From the NCBI GenBank assembly GCA_964511665.1, contig CAZEHA010000001.1:112761-176760 (forward strand): DNA of 64,000 nucleotides, given 5' to 3'. The notes below the pieces were generated by a model that worked only from the letters and a program-made list of their open reading frames with translations, ran no database searches and was not told where the DNA came from. This DNA comes from JAGOEF01 sp964511665 (GTDB lineage Bacteria; Bacteroidota; Bacteroidia; Bacteroidales; ML635J-15). Both the position numbers and the translations under genes were made by a program. Shown one piece after another: positions 38,275-45,874 of this stretch; position 1 is the stretch's first letter, and each line of letters starts with the position of its first letter.

Positions 38275-39222
38275 ATGACAGATTTACAAGAAAACAAATT
38301 GTCGATGCAATTGGCATTGAGAGAGTTTTTAACAGACAATGATGCAATTACAAGCGTTTTGCCGGGTTATCCATCGGTTTTCAGCAGTTTCAGGGCGAAT
38401 GTGACGGAAATTCAGGAGATAAGGGAACTGCAGGAGATAAACATTAAAGGGGCTCGAGAACGTAAGGAGATTTACAGGAAGGATTTGGAGGCAAAGGCGC
38501 TTGGCGTTGCGATAAAAACACAGGTTTATGCTAAAATGAATGATTTGCCGTTGCTGGCGAGTGCAGTGAATTACACAAAATCGAAGATGGCCAAAGCACA
38601 AGACACGATAATGCGTGATATTGCTGAGGTTATTTATAATCATGCACAGGCCAATTTGGCAGCGATGGCAGATTATGGAGTAACGGCGGCAATGCTGGTT
38701 GACTTGCGAGCGGCCATAGATTTGTATGTTGAAGCTATTCCGGATCCGAGATTGGCGACAACGGAGAAGAAGAAAGCGACTGATAGACTTAAGGTGTTGT
38801 TTAGGGAGAATGATGATTATTTGAAGAAGCTTGATTTGCTGATGGAGCTGTTGCGAACAGAGGAGATGTTTTATGGACAGTATAAGAACGTGAGGAAGTT
38901 GATAGAGACGAATAAGAAGGTATATTCGGTTATTGGTAAGATTACTGATTTTAAAACAGGCTTGGGAGTGAAAGGTGCGAAAATATCGTTTACACCGAAG
39001 AAAGTTAATGAGCTTGCCGGTGTGGCTGCTGAACGTGTTTGTGGGGATCAGGGTGGTTTTATTGTTAAGAGCCTTGCCGAGGGTGAGTATTTGACGCTGA
39101 TACGTAAAAGTGGGTATATGGAGAAGGTGATGACGGTGTATATTGCCGATGGTGACACTTATAGGCTGAATGTAGCGATTGAGACTGAGGAGGATTATAG
39201 GAGGCGGTTGGAGATTGTTTAG
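38275..39222 (+). CDS. Cytosolic helical protein with a C-terminal carboxypeptidase-regulatory-like domain, function unknown
   Basis: The 315-residue product has no signal peptide. Residues 1 to about 220 are predicted helical and charged (EIQEIRELQEINIKGARERKEIYRKDLE, split by helices around LLASAVNYTKSKMAK and LLMELLRTEEMFYGQ). Residues from about 222 (VIGKITDFKTGLGVKGAKISF) to the end form a beta-sandwich of the carboxypeptidase-regulatory or Cna-B type (GGFIVKSLAEGEYLTLIRKSGY), a fold normally used outside the cell. The gene stands alone in the repeat-rich island, with an AT-rich leader. The function is unknown; it may belong to the accessory gene set. Confidence 0.7.
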   Translation: MTDLQENKLSMQLALREFLTDNDAITSVLPGYPSVFSSFRANVTEIQEIRELQEINIKGARERKEIYRKDLEAKALGVAIKTQVYAKMNDLPLLASAVNYTKSKMAKAQDTIMRDIAEVIYNHAQANLAAMADYGVTAAMLVDLRAAIDLYVEAIPDPRLATTEKKKATDRLKVLFRENDDYLKKLDLLMELLRTEEMFYGQYKNVRKLIETNKKVYSVIGKITDFKTGLGVKGAKISFTPKKVNELAGVAAERVCGDQGGFIVKSLAEGEYLTLIRKSGYMEKVMTVYIADGDTYRLNVAIETEEDYRRRLEIV

Positions 39223-39539
39223 TAGGTCGAGGGACAAGCCGAGGGGCGCAAGGGTGGTGCTTCGAGTGCCTCAGCAACCGGTGCTTCGAGAGCGTCAGCA
39301 GCCTCAGCAACTAAGCTTGCTGCATGATAATGATTTTGGGAAGAGAGGCGGAAGCCTCTTTTTTTTTGATTGGGGATTTAATGGCGCGAATGATTCGACA
39401 AGCTCATCACAGGTGATTTAATAGCCTTTTGACGCAAGCGTGGACGCTTGCTACATGGGGGGGCGATAAATCGTGTTTTTTGAGACGCGATAAATCGCGT
39501 TTTTTGAGACGCGATAAATCGCGTCTCTACGGGGTTTGG
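39223..39539. repeat. Repeat cluster between two island genes
   Basis: No gene is supported. At 39256-39325 lie GGTGCTTCGAG and CCTCAGCAACC repeats. At 39387-39418 is CGAATGATTCGACAAGCTCATCACAGG, shared with 45098 and 48031. A hairpin-family-I copy sits at 39434-39451. At 39463-39535 three copies of GCGATAAATCGCGT (the first degenerate) are spaced by TTTTTTGAGA, ending in CTCTAC. Confidence 0.85.
39434..39451. repeat. Hairpin repeat family I copy
   Basis: GCAAGCGTGGACGCTTGC, identical to the copies at 37210-37522, again followed by TACATGGGGG. The conserved flank beyond the hairpin shows that the repeat unit is longer than the palindrome. Confidence 0.9.
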
Positions 39540-42416
39540 CTATTTATTTTTTTTGTTTTTTGGGGTTATGAATAGGTTGGCGGTGTATTTTTCGTAGAGG
39601 TCGAAGAGGAATTCCATTCGTTTGGCTTCGGTGGTGAAGGGTTGTGGACGGTAGGCGAGATCGACGGCTTTGTCGAGGTCGTGGTGGGCTTTTACCAGCG
39701 CGGGAGGCATTGTGAGCGGGTCGTAGAGGTCGGCAAGGGAACTGTTGGGGAATTGCAACCGGACATCTAAGACTTTTTGGGCGGCGGTTTCGATGGCGCT
39801 GATTTGCTTTTCGGATGGGCTCTCGGGCCAGGGGTAGTTGTTGTAAACGATGTCTTTTGAGTAACGGTAGTCGCTTTTTAGACGACCACAAATGTGCTTA
39901 ACCCAAGCCATGTGCATGGTTGACATTAAAACTCCAAAATGATATTGTTTACCATTGGGAATTGTATGACAACTATTATTCGCAATATCATCTTTGCTGA
40001 AAAATCCCATTGGGATATATTTTCTGTTTTCTGAGGTTGTACTTGGAATTAAAATGTATGTGTCTGGTTGATTTCTGTCTCGAAATAGAGAAGGTGTAGC
40101 TGCAAACTTTTGAGTTGAAGGAGCAATACTGTCAAGCCTAAACTTTTTAACCGCTTCAACACGTTTTATAATTTCTGGTAACCGCTTGAGTTCGTTTGGT
40201 TCTGCCTCAACAAGCCATAAACACCAACGTTTTTTACCATTTAAGAACTCATAAGCAGAAAGTAGAGGAAGTACAAATTTTTCAGCTTTCGGTTCTTTTA
40301 TCAGAAATTCGTTTTTCTCTTCATCAGATAGTATCAAATGGCCGCCATCTAAAGGCATATTGCCAAAACTCATTTTTGGAACATTGCAAATAGGATTTAA
40401 ACTTTTATTTATCAACAAATCCTTCGCTTCTACTAAATATGGATTAATATTTTTTACTTTCAATTCGTGAGCTTCGCCTTTGATGTCTTCGTAATCGAAA
40501 ATGAATTTTTCGGTGGTATCGAAATTGGCAAAGCCAATGATGACGCAGTAAACAGCTGCGTTGCCTTTGGCTTCGTTACCCCATTTAAAAGTGCGGTGAG
40601 CAAAATGAATTTTTACACCGTACAAATTAAGCAGTACATTCCATAAAATACTAACTTGCTCGCCTTGAACAATTGAATTAGTGGAGACAAATGCCACTTT
40701 TGTTTTGGTGTTTTGAATCAATTTTGCTGCCTTTACGTACCATGCCGTTACATAATCTAACACTCCGGCACCCGGAATATTTCCAAATTCCCTTACAACT
40801 TCGTCGCGCTGTAGTTGTGACATAATTTTAGAGCCTACAAACGGTGGATTACCTAAGATGTAATCGAATGTATTTTTCACCTCAATACGTTCTTTTAAAT
40901 TAGGTCTCTCATCAATAATTGTAAGATTATTTGTTTTTATGTTGACTGAGGTATATTGGGATACAGGTTCATTTAAGGTTACAAATGTATTGGTGGCAGT
41001 AACTTCGATTTCTTGATTTCTTATCAGGTTGTTCCAGTTGGTTTGCAATGCGTTTCCATGAACGATTTTGGCTGATTTTGTGAGGGGTAAACGGGCGAAG
41101 TATTGGCCAAATTCGTTGCTGATGAGCATGTTCATTTGGTGGTCGATGAGCCACATGGCGACTTCGGCGATGCGTGCGGGGAATTCTTCGTATTCGATGC
41201 CATAGAACTGGTCGACGTTGAGCCAAAGGATGTTTCCGATGTCGGTGAAGCGTTGACCGGTTTTGTGAAGCTCGCGGAGGATTTCGAGTTCGAGGAGGCG
41301 CAACTCGCGGTAGGTGATGACGAGGAAATTGCCGCATCCGCAAGCGGGATCGAGGAATTTGAGGGTGCTGAGTTTTTTGTGGAACTCGGGGAGTTTGTTG
41401 TGGTTGTTGCGGATGGATTGGAACTCGCGCCAAAGCTCGTCGAGGAAGAGCGGTTTGATGAGTTTAAGGATGTTTGTTTCGCTGGTGTAGTGGGCACCGA
41501 GGTTGCGGCGTTCGACAGGGTTCATTACGCTTTGAAACATTGAACCAAAGATGGCGGGTGAAATTTTGCTCCAGTCGATGTAGCAACATTCGAGCAAGGC
41601 CTGACGCATTTTGGTGTCGAAGCTGGCCATTGGCAATATTTCTTCGAAGAGTTTGCCGTTGACGTAGGGGAATTCGGCGAGTTGTTCGTCGAGGTTTTTG
41701 AAGCGTTTTTCGTGGGGTGTGTTTAGCACCTGGAAAAGCTCGTGAAGTCGGGCGGCAAGATCGCTGCCGTCGGGGCTTGTGCGTTGCTCGATAAAATCTT
41801 GAAACTGCTGTATGTTGAAAATGGTGGTGTCTTCGGCAAAAAGGAGGAAGAGAATGCGGACGAGATAGACTTCGAGGGGATGACCTGTGTAGCCAATTTC
41901 TTTGAGGCGGTCGTGGAGTTTGCCCATTAACTCGGCGGCTTTGATGTTGGCAGGGTCTTGCTCTTTGTACACCTTTTTTTGGTATCCGAGGATGTAGCCG
42001 AAGTGCTGGACGTTGCTAACGAGTTCGTTTAGTTTGAATTCGATGTGCTTGTCGTCTTCGAGGTCGTAGAGACGGAAGTGTTCGAAGTCGGAAACGAGGA
42101 TGTATTTTGGTAGCTCGTGTTGTTTTAGTCCGTGGGTGTAGTCGATGGCCTGATGGTAGGCTTTGTCGAGGTTTTTGCCGCGGCTTTTCATTTCGATGAG
42201 GATGGTTCCTTTCCAGAGGAGGTCGATGTATCCGTCGGATTCGTCGAGCTTTTTTACTTTGTGTTCGAAGGTGGCGACACGCTTGCTGCTGATTCCGAAG
42301 ACGTTGAAGAACTCGACGAGGAAGGGCTTAGCGTCGGCATCTTCGTTTGAGGTATAGGCCCATTCTTTTGAGAATTTGAGTGCGCGGTCTTTGATTTCGT
42401 TCCAGCTTAAAGCCAT
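39540..42416 (-). CDS. MmeI-like type IIL restriction-methylation enzyme
   Basis: The 958-residue product combines cleavage and DNA methylation in one chain, as in MmeI-like enzymes. Residues 1-170 form a PD-(D/E)xK nuclease domain with D65, E75 and K77 in GYIDLLWKGTILIEMKS. A helical linker follows, then the N6-adenine methyltransferase with motif I FLDPACGCGNFL (about residue 355) and motif IV DYILGNPPFVGS (about residue 555). The region after 650 holds the target-recognition domain, which sets the DNA sequence; the C-terminus ends in a lysine-rich tail. Such enzymes cleave DNA lacking the host methylation and so act in phage defence. Its promoter and first 167 codons are duplicated at 44449-45082. 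No separate specificity or nuclease gene is needed. Confidence 0.9.
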   Translation of the reverse strand: MALSWNEIKDRALKFSKEWAYTSNEDADAKPFLVEFFNVFGISSKRVATFEHKVKKLDESDGYIDLLWKGTILIEMKSRGKNLDKAYHQAIDYTHGLKQHELPKYILVSDFEHFRLYDLEDDKHIEFKLNELVSNVQHFGYILGYQKKVYKEQDPANIKAAELMGKLHDRLKEIGYTGHPLEVYLVRILFLLFAEDTTIFNIQQFQDFIEQRTSPDGSDLAARLHELFQVLNTPHEKRFKNLDEQLAEFPYVNGKLFEEILPMASFDTKMRQALLECCYIDWSKISPAIFGSMFQSVMNPVERRNLGAHYTSETNILKLIKPLFLDELWREFQSIRNNHNKLPEFHKKLSTLKFLDPACGCGNFLVITYRELRLLELEILRELHKTGQRFTDIGNILWLNVDQFYGIEYEEFPARIAEVAMWLIDHQMNMLISNEFGQYFARLPLTKSAKIVHGNALQTNWNNLIRNQEIEVTATNTFVTLNEPVSQYTSVNIKTNNLTIIDERPNLKERIEVKNTFDYILGNPPFVGSKIMSQLQRDEVVREFGNIPGAGVLDYVTAWYVKAAKLIQNTKTKVAFVSTNSIVQGEQVSILWNVLLNLYGVKIHFAHRTFKWGNEAKGNAAVYCVIIGFANFDTTEKFIFDYEDIKGEAHELKVKNINPYLVEAKDLLINKSLNPICNVPKMSFGNMPLDGGHLILSDEEKNEFLIKEPKAEKFVLPLLSAYEFLNGKKRWCLWLVEAEPNELKRLPEIIKRVEAVKKFRLDSIAPSTQKFAATPSLFRDRNQPDTYILIPSTTSENRKYIPMGFFSKDDIANNSCHTIPNGKQYHFGVLMSTMHMAWVKHICGRLKSDYRYSKDIVYNNYPWPESPSEKQISAIETAAQKVLDVRLQFPNSSLADLYDPLTMPPALVKAHHDLDKAVDLAYRPQPFTTEAKRMEFLFDLYEKYTANLFITPKNKKNK

Positions 42417-42450
42417 AGTTTTAGCGATAGGTTAATGTAAAAGTGATTTT

Positions 42451-42481
42451 CAAATGTAGGGAAAAGGGGGTGGAATGCAAA
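42451..42481 (-). promoter_or_regulatory. Promoter of the MmeI-like gene (shared cassette)
   Basis: On the minus strand TTTG (42478-42481), 19 nt, then TACATTTG (42451-42458): an exact Bacteroidota promoter match, 34 nt before the ATG. The sequence around it is nearly the same as that before the DUF4062 gene (47800-47830). Confidence 0.78.
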
Positions 42482-42522
42482 ATTTATTTTTTAGGAGACA
42501 GAGACAGGGGGGAGGTTTTGAC

Positions 42523-42540
42523 GCAAGCGTGGACGCTTGC
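42523..42540. repeat. Hairpin repeat family I copy
   Basis: GCAAGCGTGGACGCTTGC followed by TGCAGGGGG. It marks one end of duplicated block A. Confidence 0.9.
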
Positions 42541-42595
42541 TGCAGGGGGGGAATATATTTTTGGTTGAAAAGAAAGGTGTTAAACATATTAATCA

Positions 42596-43732
42596 CTATG
42601 GGCCTTCTTTTGGTAAACCCTTGTTAAGAACTGTGCTAATTAAGTTGGGAGCGCTTGACTCTTCTTTTGAAAAACCGGAGTTTTGATGTGAAAAAATAAT
42701 ATCCATGGCCTGAGTGAAGATTTTACTTCTATCGGTGTTTTTATAATCGTCACCAACTAGAACACCAGAGGCAACCGTTAAAGACATTGCCTTATGTTTA
42801 TTAATAACATAATTATGCCGCACAGACCTGTAATTTTTTAATAACCAACTAAAAACATAGAGAAAAACTGATAGAAAAACAGCCTTTGAAAAATAGTAAG
42901 CGGCAAGTATGACTGATATGAAAGATTTTAGATCATTTGTTTTAGAATACTCTTCAATTATGGACTTCGCGTGTTGGTCACAATAAATGAAATAGTAAAG
43001 AGACCCAATGAAAGCTATAAAGGTTACAGAAGCAGCAATTAGCCAATATTTAGAATGTGTGTTGTTTGTCTCTGCTTCACGAAGGTAGTCGTGAGTTTTT
43101 TTAATTAGTTCTATTTTTTCATAGGCCTCATTTGATTTTAGCAGTGACTTATCGATTTGATCTATCTTTTCTTGGAGACCAGTAAAAACGGAAGATCTTT
43201 GAGCAATTATATTGTCGATTAGTTCTTTTATTTTTCGTTCTCCAACAACACCTGTTATAATGTCGAAGTTTGAGATGTTTTTACTTGGAGGATTGTCGGT
43301 GTCGTTGTCGTGAATTTCGAACTCTACAATGTGAAAGCTTTTGTTTGCAGAATTGTAATGACCCGTAAGTTTTACAAACCTGAAGTATGTGTCGTTGAGA
43401 AATCGAAAAATAAACCAACCATTTCCGCCTTCTTCGTCCCTGTTTGAATAAATATCGGTATATGTTATTCCGTCGGAAGAAATGCTTAAGGTAAATTTAT
43501 ATTTTCTTGGATCGACAACAGTTTTATTTTTTCCTAAATTATCCCAGAGTAAAAAACGGATAGATTTTATTTTCTTTTCTGAATCAAGGTCAAGAGTATA
43601 GGTACAAGGCCATTCAGCATGAGAATACCCATTCGCTCCATCGTAATTTTTGGCATCGCCATTTGTTGCTATTTCGGACTTTTTCCATGTTTCAATTTCT
43701 AAGGGTAGTTTGTTGAGAGCTATATTGGCCAT
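42596..43732 (-). CDS. Membrane protein with an N-terminal discoidin (F5/8 type C) domain and no signal peptide
   Basis: The 378-residue product starts directly with a discoidin-like beta-sandwich (residues 1 to about 147): NIALNKLPLEIETW, YDGANGYSHAEWPCTYTLDLD and FRFVKLTGHYN are typical strands. A coiled-coil stretch (about 165-215, LQEKIDQIDKSLLKSNEAYEKIELIKK) leads to two hydrophobic segments (KYWLIAASVTFIAFIGSLYY and a second around FISVILAAYYFSKAVFLSVF) and a polar C-terminal part of about 75 residues. Discoidin domains usually bind glycans outside the cell, but here there is no export signal, so the domain is probably cytosolic. Its position beside the restriction gene suggests a defence role; this is inference. 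It lies between the two copies of the 634-bp block. Confidence 0.72.
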   Translation of the reverse strand: MANIALNKLPLEIETWKKSEIATNGDAKNYDGANGYSHAEWPCTYTLDLDSEKKIKSIRFLLWDNLGKNKTVVDPRKYKFTLSISSDGITYTDIYSNRDEEGGNGWFIFRFLNDTYFRFVKLTGHYNSANKSFHIVEFEIHDNDTDNPPSKNISNFDIITGVVGERKIKELIDNIIAQRSSVFTGLQEKIDQIDKSLLKSNEAYEKIELIKKTHDYLREAETNNTHSKYWLIAASVTFIAFIGSLYYFIYCDQHAKSIIEEYSKTNDLKSFISVILAAYYFSKAVFLSVFLYVFSWLLKNYRSVRHNYVINKHKAMSLTVASGVLVGDDYKNTDRSKIFTQAMDIIFSHQNSGFSKEESSAPNLISTVLNKGLPKEGP

Positions 43733-43968
43733 GATTTTATTTATTGGTTTTAATAAAATTTTCTTTGGAAAACAACTGAAAGAGTATAAGATAGGCTCGC
43801 TGTATTATTAGGAGAAACAAAATAATAGCAGCGGTTTTTGGTTTTCATGGTTGAAAATTATTTGTTAATAAGAATTATCGCATAAAAATAAATATCAAAA
43901 ATGACAAGTAATGACAATTTGTAAATATTTTTTTCTTAAAAACATATTTTTTTCTTTTTTTTAGCTTT

Positions 43969-43997
43969 TCCAAAGTGGGGAACTTTGGAAAAGCGGG
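43969..43997. repeat. Hairpin repeat family II, copy 1
   Basis: CTTTTCCAAAGT and ACTTTGGAAAAG form a perfect 12-bp stem with loop GGGGA. The same 29 bp recurs at 46679-46707, again followed by CGGG. No T-run follows on either side beyond a T-rich stretch upstream, so a terminator role is uncertain. Confidence 0.85.
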
Positions 43998-44001
43998 GTG
44001 G

Positions 44002-44949
44002 TTATTTTTCGGTGAGGTGGAAGGAGATTGGTAGGTGGTCGGAGAAGCCGTTGAGGTTGGGTTTTTTTTGACCGAAACGGACCGGGGCGTTGTAGCGGCC
44101 GGAGGTCATGCCGGGGTAGGTTTCGATGTTTACGGTGTTTTCGTTGAGGGTGTATTTGCCGGATTTTTGGGCGATTCCTTTTGAGACCATGAATTGGTCG
44201 ATCATGAGGGGGTGTCCGTCGAAAACGTAGCTTGAGATTCGTTTGCCCATGAGTGGCCACATGAGGTTGAAGAAGTAGGGGCTTTTTCCATAGACTACTT
44301 TTTCGCGGTTTCGTACACTTAAGGCGTAGTCGGAAAGTGCGCGGTTGAATGGTTCGTCGTTGAAGTCGCCCATTGCAATGATGGCTACATCGGGGCCTTT
44401 GATTTTTTGGATTTGCTCGGCGAAGTAGCTGAGTGTTTCGGCGGCAATGAGTTTGCCCATTAACTCGGCGGCTTTGATGTTGGCAGGGTCTTGCTCTTTG
44501 TACACCTTTTTTTGGTATCCGAGGATGTAGCCGAAGTGCTGGACGTTGCTAACGAGTTCGTTTAGTTTGAATTCGATGTGCTTGTCGTCTTCGAGGTCGT
44601 AGAGACGGAAGTGTTCGAAGTCGGAAACGAGGATGTATTTTGGTAGCTCGTGTTGTTTTAGTCCGTGGGTGTAGTCGATGGCCTGAATATATGCTTTGTC
44701 GAGGTTTTTACCGCGGCTTTTCATTTCGATGAGGATGGTTCCTTTCCAGAGGAGGTCGATGTAGCCATCGGATTCGTTGAGCTTTTTTACTTTGTGTTCG
44801 AAGGTGGCGACGCGCTTGCTGCTGATGCCGAAGACGTTGAAGAACTCGACGAGGAATGGTTTAGCGTCGGCTTCTTCGTTTGAGGTATCGGCCCATTCTT
44901 TTGAGAAATTGAGTGCGCGGTCTTTGATTTCGTTCCAACTTAAAGCCAT
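44002..44949 (-). CDS. Chimeric ORF: MmeI-type nuclease domain fused to an EEP-family C-terminus
   Basis: The 315-residue product has two unrelated parts. Residues 1-167 repeat the N-terminus of the MmeI-like enzyme with only five substitutions (K14N, Y21D, D26E, D58N, H88I), keeping the nuclease residues D65, E75 and K77. From residue 168 the sequence changes to the C-terminal part of an endonuclease/exonuclease/phosphatase domain: AIIAMGDFNDEPFNRAL holds the DFN motif and GFSDHLPISFHL the terminal SDH motif; the EEP N-terminal half with the metal-binding Glu is missing. The fusion is in frame. The likely origin is a duplicated 5' block that replaced the front of a resident EEP gene. It may be a broken gene or a new hybrid; the intact promoter allows expression. 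Confidence 0.78.
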   Translation of the reverse strand: MALSWNEIKDRALNFSKEWADTSNEEADAKPFLVEFFNVFGISSKRVATFEHKVKKLNESDGYIDLLWKGTILIEMKSRGKNLDKAYIQAIDYTHGLKQHELPKYILVSDFEHFRLYDLEDDKHIEFKLNELVSNVQHFGYILGYQKKVYKEQDPANIKAAELMGKLIAAETLSYFAEQIQKIKGPDVAIIAMGDFNDEPFNRALSDYALSVRNREKVVYGKSPYFFNLMWPLMGKRISSYVFDGHPLMIDQFMVSKGIAQKSGKYTLNENTVNIETYPGMTSGRYNAPVRFGQKKPNLNGFSDHLPISFHLTEK

Positions 44950-45082
44950 AGTTTTAGCGATAGGTTAATGTAAAAGTGATTTTCAAATGTAGGGAAAAGG
45001 GGGTGGAATGCAAAATTTATTTTTTAGGAGACAGAGACAGGGGGGAGCTTTTGACGCAAGCGTGGACGCTTGCTGCAGGGGG
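44449..45082. repeat. 634-bp duplicated block, copy B
   Basis: Near-identical to 41916-42549 at an offset of 2533. The inner end falls at the switch to EEP sequence (residue 167/168 of the chimera); the outer end is just past the hairpin copy at 45056-45073. It contains a full copy of the promoter. Confidence 0.92.
44984..45014 (-). promoter_or_regulatory. Promoter of the chimeric gene (duplicated cassette)
   Basis: TTTG (45011-45014), 19 nt, TACATTTG (44984-44991) on the minus strand, base for base the same as the promoter of the MmeI-like gene. It lies 34 nt before the ATG at 44949. Confidence 0.75.
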
Positions 45083-45190
45083 ATTTAATGGCCGCGAATG
45101 CGCGAATGATTCGATAAACTCATCACAGGTGATTCGACAGGCTTATCAGGACTGGGTGAATGGAGGGAGGGCGCAAGCGTGGACGCTTGC
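45056..45190. repeat. Two hairpin-family-I copies with a shared palindromic spacer
   Basis: GCAAGCGTGGACGCTTGC at 45056-45073 and 45173-45190, each followed by TGCA. Between them lies CCGCGAATGCGCGAATGATTCG and TCATCACAGGTGATTCGAC (45090-45140), a family also seen at 39387 and 48031. No gene is seen in 44992-45222 beyond these elements and the promoter. Confidence 0.88.
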
Positions 45191-45222
45191 TGCATGTGGG
45201 GACCTGCAAACAATTTAGAAGA

Positions 45223-45849
45223 TTAAGTAGGAGGATTTGTTGAAAAAAGCCGAACTAATGTGATTACAAAGGAGCCGATTGATGATATTTTTTCACCAAG
45301 TGTTATAATTTTCTCAAAAGTTGACGGCATAGCATTACCTGACTTTATTTCGGTTTCAAGTTGCTGGAAAGATTGTACTGCTTCAGTTTTGTCATCATTG
45401 TTAATTGCCGAGTCGTTTTCAAGTGTTTTAATTATTTCTTGGACAAGTTTAATTATTTCGGGGTTGTTGTTGATTGCTGCACCGGGTGAATTAATTATAA
45501 GATTAGAATTTGGGCCAAGATTAATGCTATAGTAATTTGAATTTGTAGTTAGTAGTTCTTTGAGATATTTTATGCCTGCAGGAGTTATACTTGCTGAGAA
45601 TGGAACATATTTTTGCGAATAATTTTCAGGATTATTCTGAACGTCATCAGGAAAGTACATGATTGGCAGCATTCCGTAATTTCCACCCTCAAGCCTGATA
45701 TAATTCTCGCAAGAAAGTTCCCTTAAAATATTTTCTATTTGGTTGCGTTCGGCATTGGCAAATATGCTTTCGATTTCGTGAACTAAACCATCGCCTTCGA
45801 ATTGTTTGAGGTGTAAAAGGACCTTGAGATAATAATTGTTTGTATTCAT
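45223..45849 (-). CDS. Small protein with a winged-helix-like N-terminus, third gene of the DUF4062 cluster
   Basis: The 208-residue product begins with a helical region (MNTNNYYLKVLLHLKQFEGDGLVHEIESIF to about residue 60, then YIRLEGGNYGML) resembling a winged helix of the type found in phage- and defence-associated proteins. A stretch ITPAGIKYLKELL resembles the end of such a domain. The middle holds a beta-like, Asn-rich segment (SINLGPNSNLIINSPGAAINNN), and the C-terminus is helical with a hydrophobic end (ISSIGSFVITLVRLF). The family is not recognised with confidence. It follows the membrane HEAT-like gene by 25 nt on the same strand, so they are probably co-transcribed. Confidence 0.62.
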   Translation of the reverse strand: MNTNNYYLKVLLHLKQFEGDGLVHEIESIFANAERNQIENILRELSCENYIRLEGGNYGMLPIMYFPDDVQNNPENYSQKYVPFSASITPAGIKYLKELLTTNSNYYSINLGPNSNLIINSPGAAINNNPEIIKLVQEIIKTLENDSAINNDDKTEAVQSFQQLETEIKSGNAMPSTFEKIITLGEKISSIGSFVITLVRLFSTNPPT

Positions 45850-45874
45850 TAGAATAAGGTTTATTAGATTTTGT

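Larger units (their letters stand above)
41916..42549. repeat. 634-bp duplicated block, copy A (5' end of the MmeI-like gene, its promoter and a hairpin)
   Basis: This block recurs at 44449-45082 with a constant offset of 2533 and about 17 base differences, no gaps. It spans codons 1-167 of the restriction gene, the leader, the promoter and a hairpin-family-I copy (42523-42540) with its TGCAGGGGG flank. One boundary lies just after the hairpin. Confidence 0.92.

Noticed and set aside
41103..41543. Plus-strand frame of 146 codons inside the MmeI-like gene
   Set aside because: Antisense shadow; its Glu/Asp/Val-rich content comes from the complement of codons of the restriction gene.
43969..43997. 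Strong intrinsic terminator
   Set aside because: The 12-bp stem is good but no T-run follows the stem on either strand at once, and the same element occurs elsewhere as a repeat. I keep it as a repeat.
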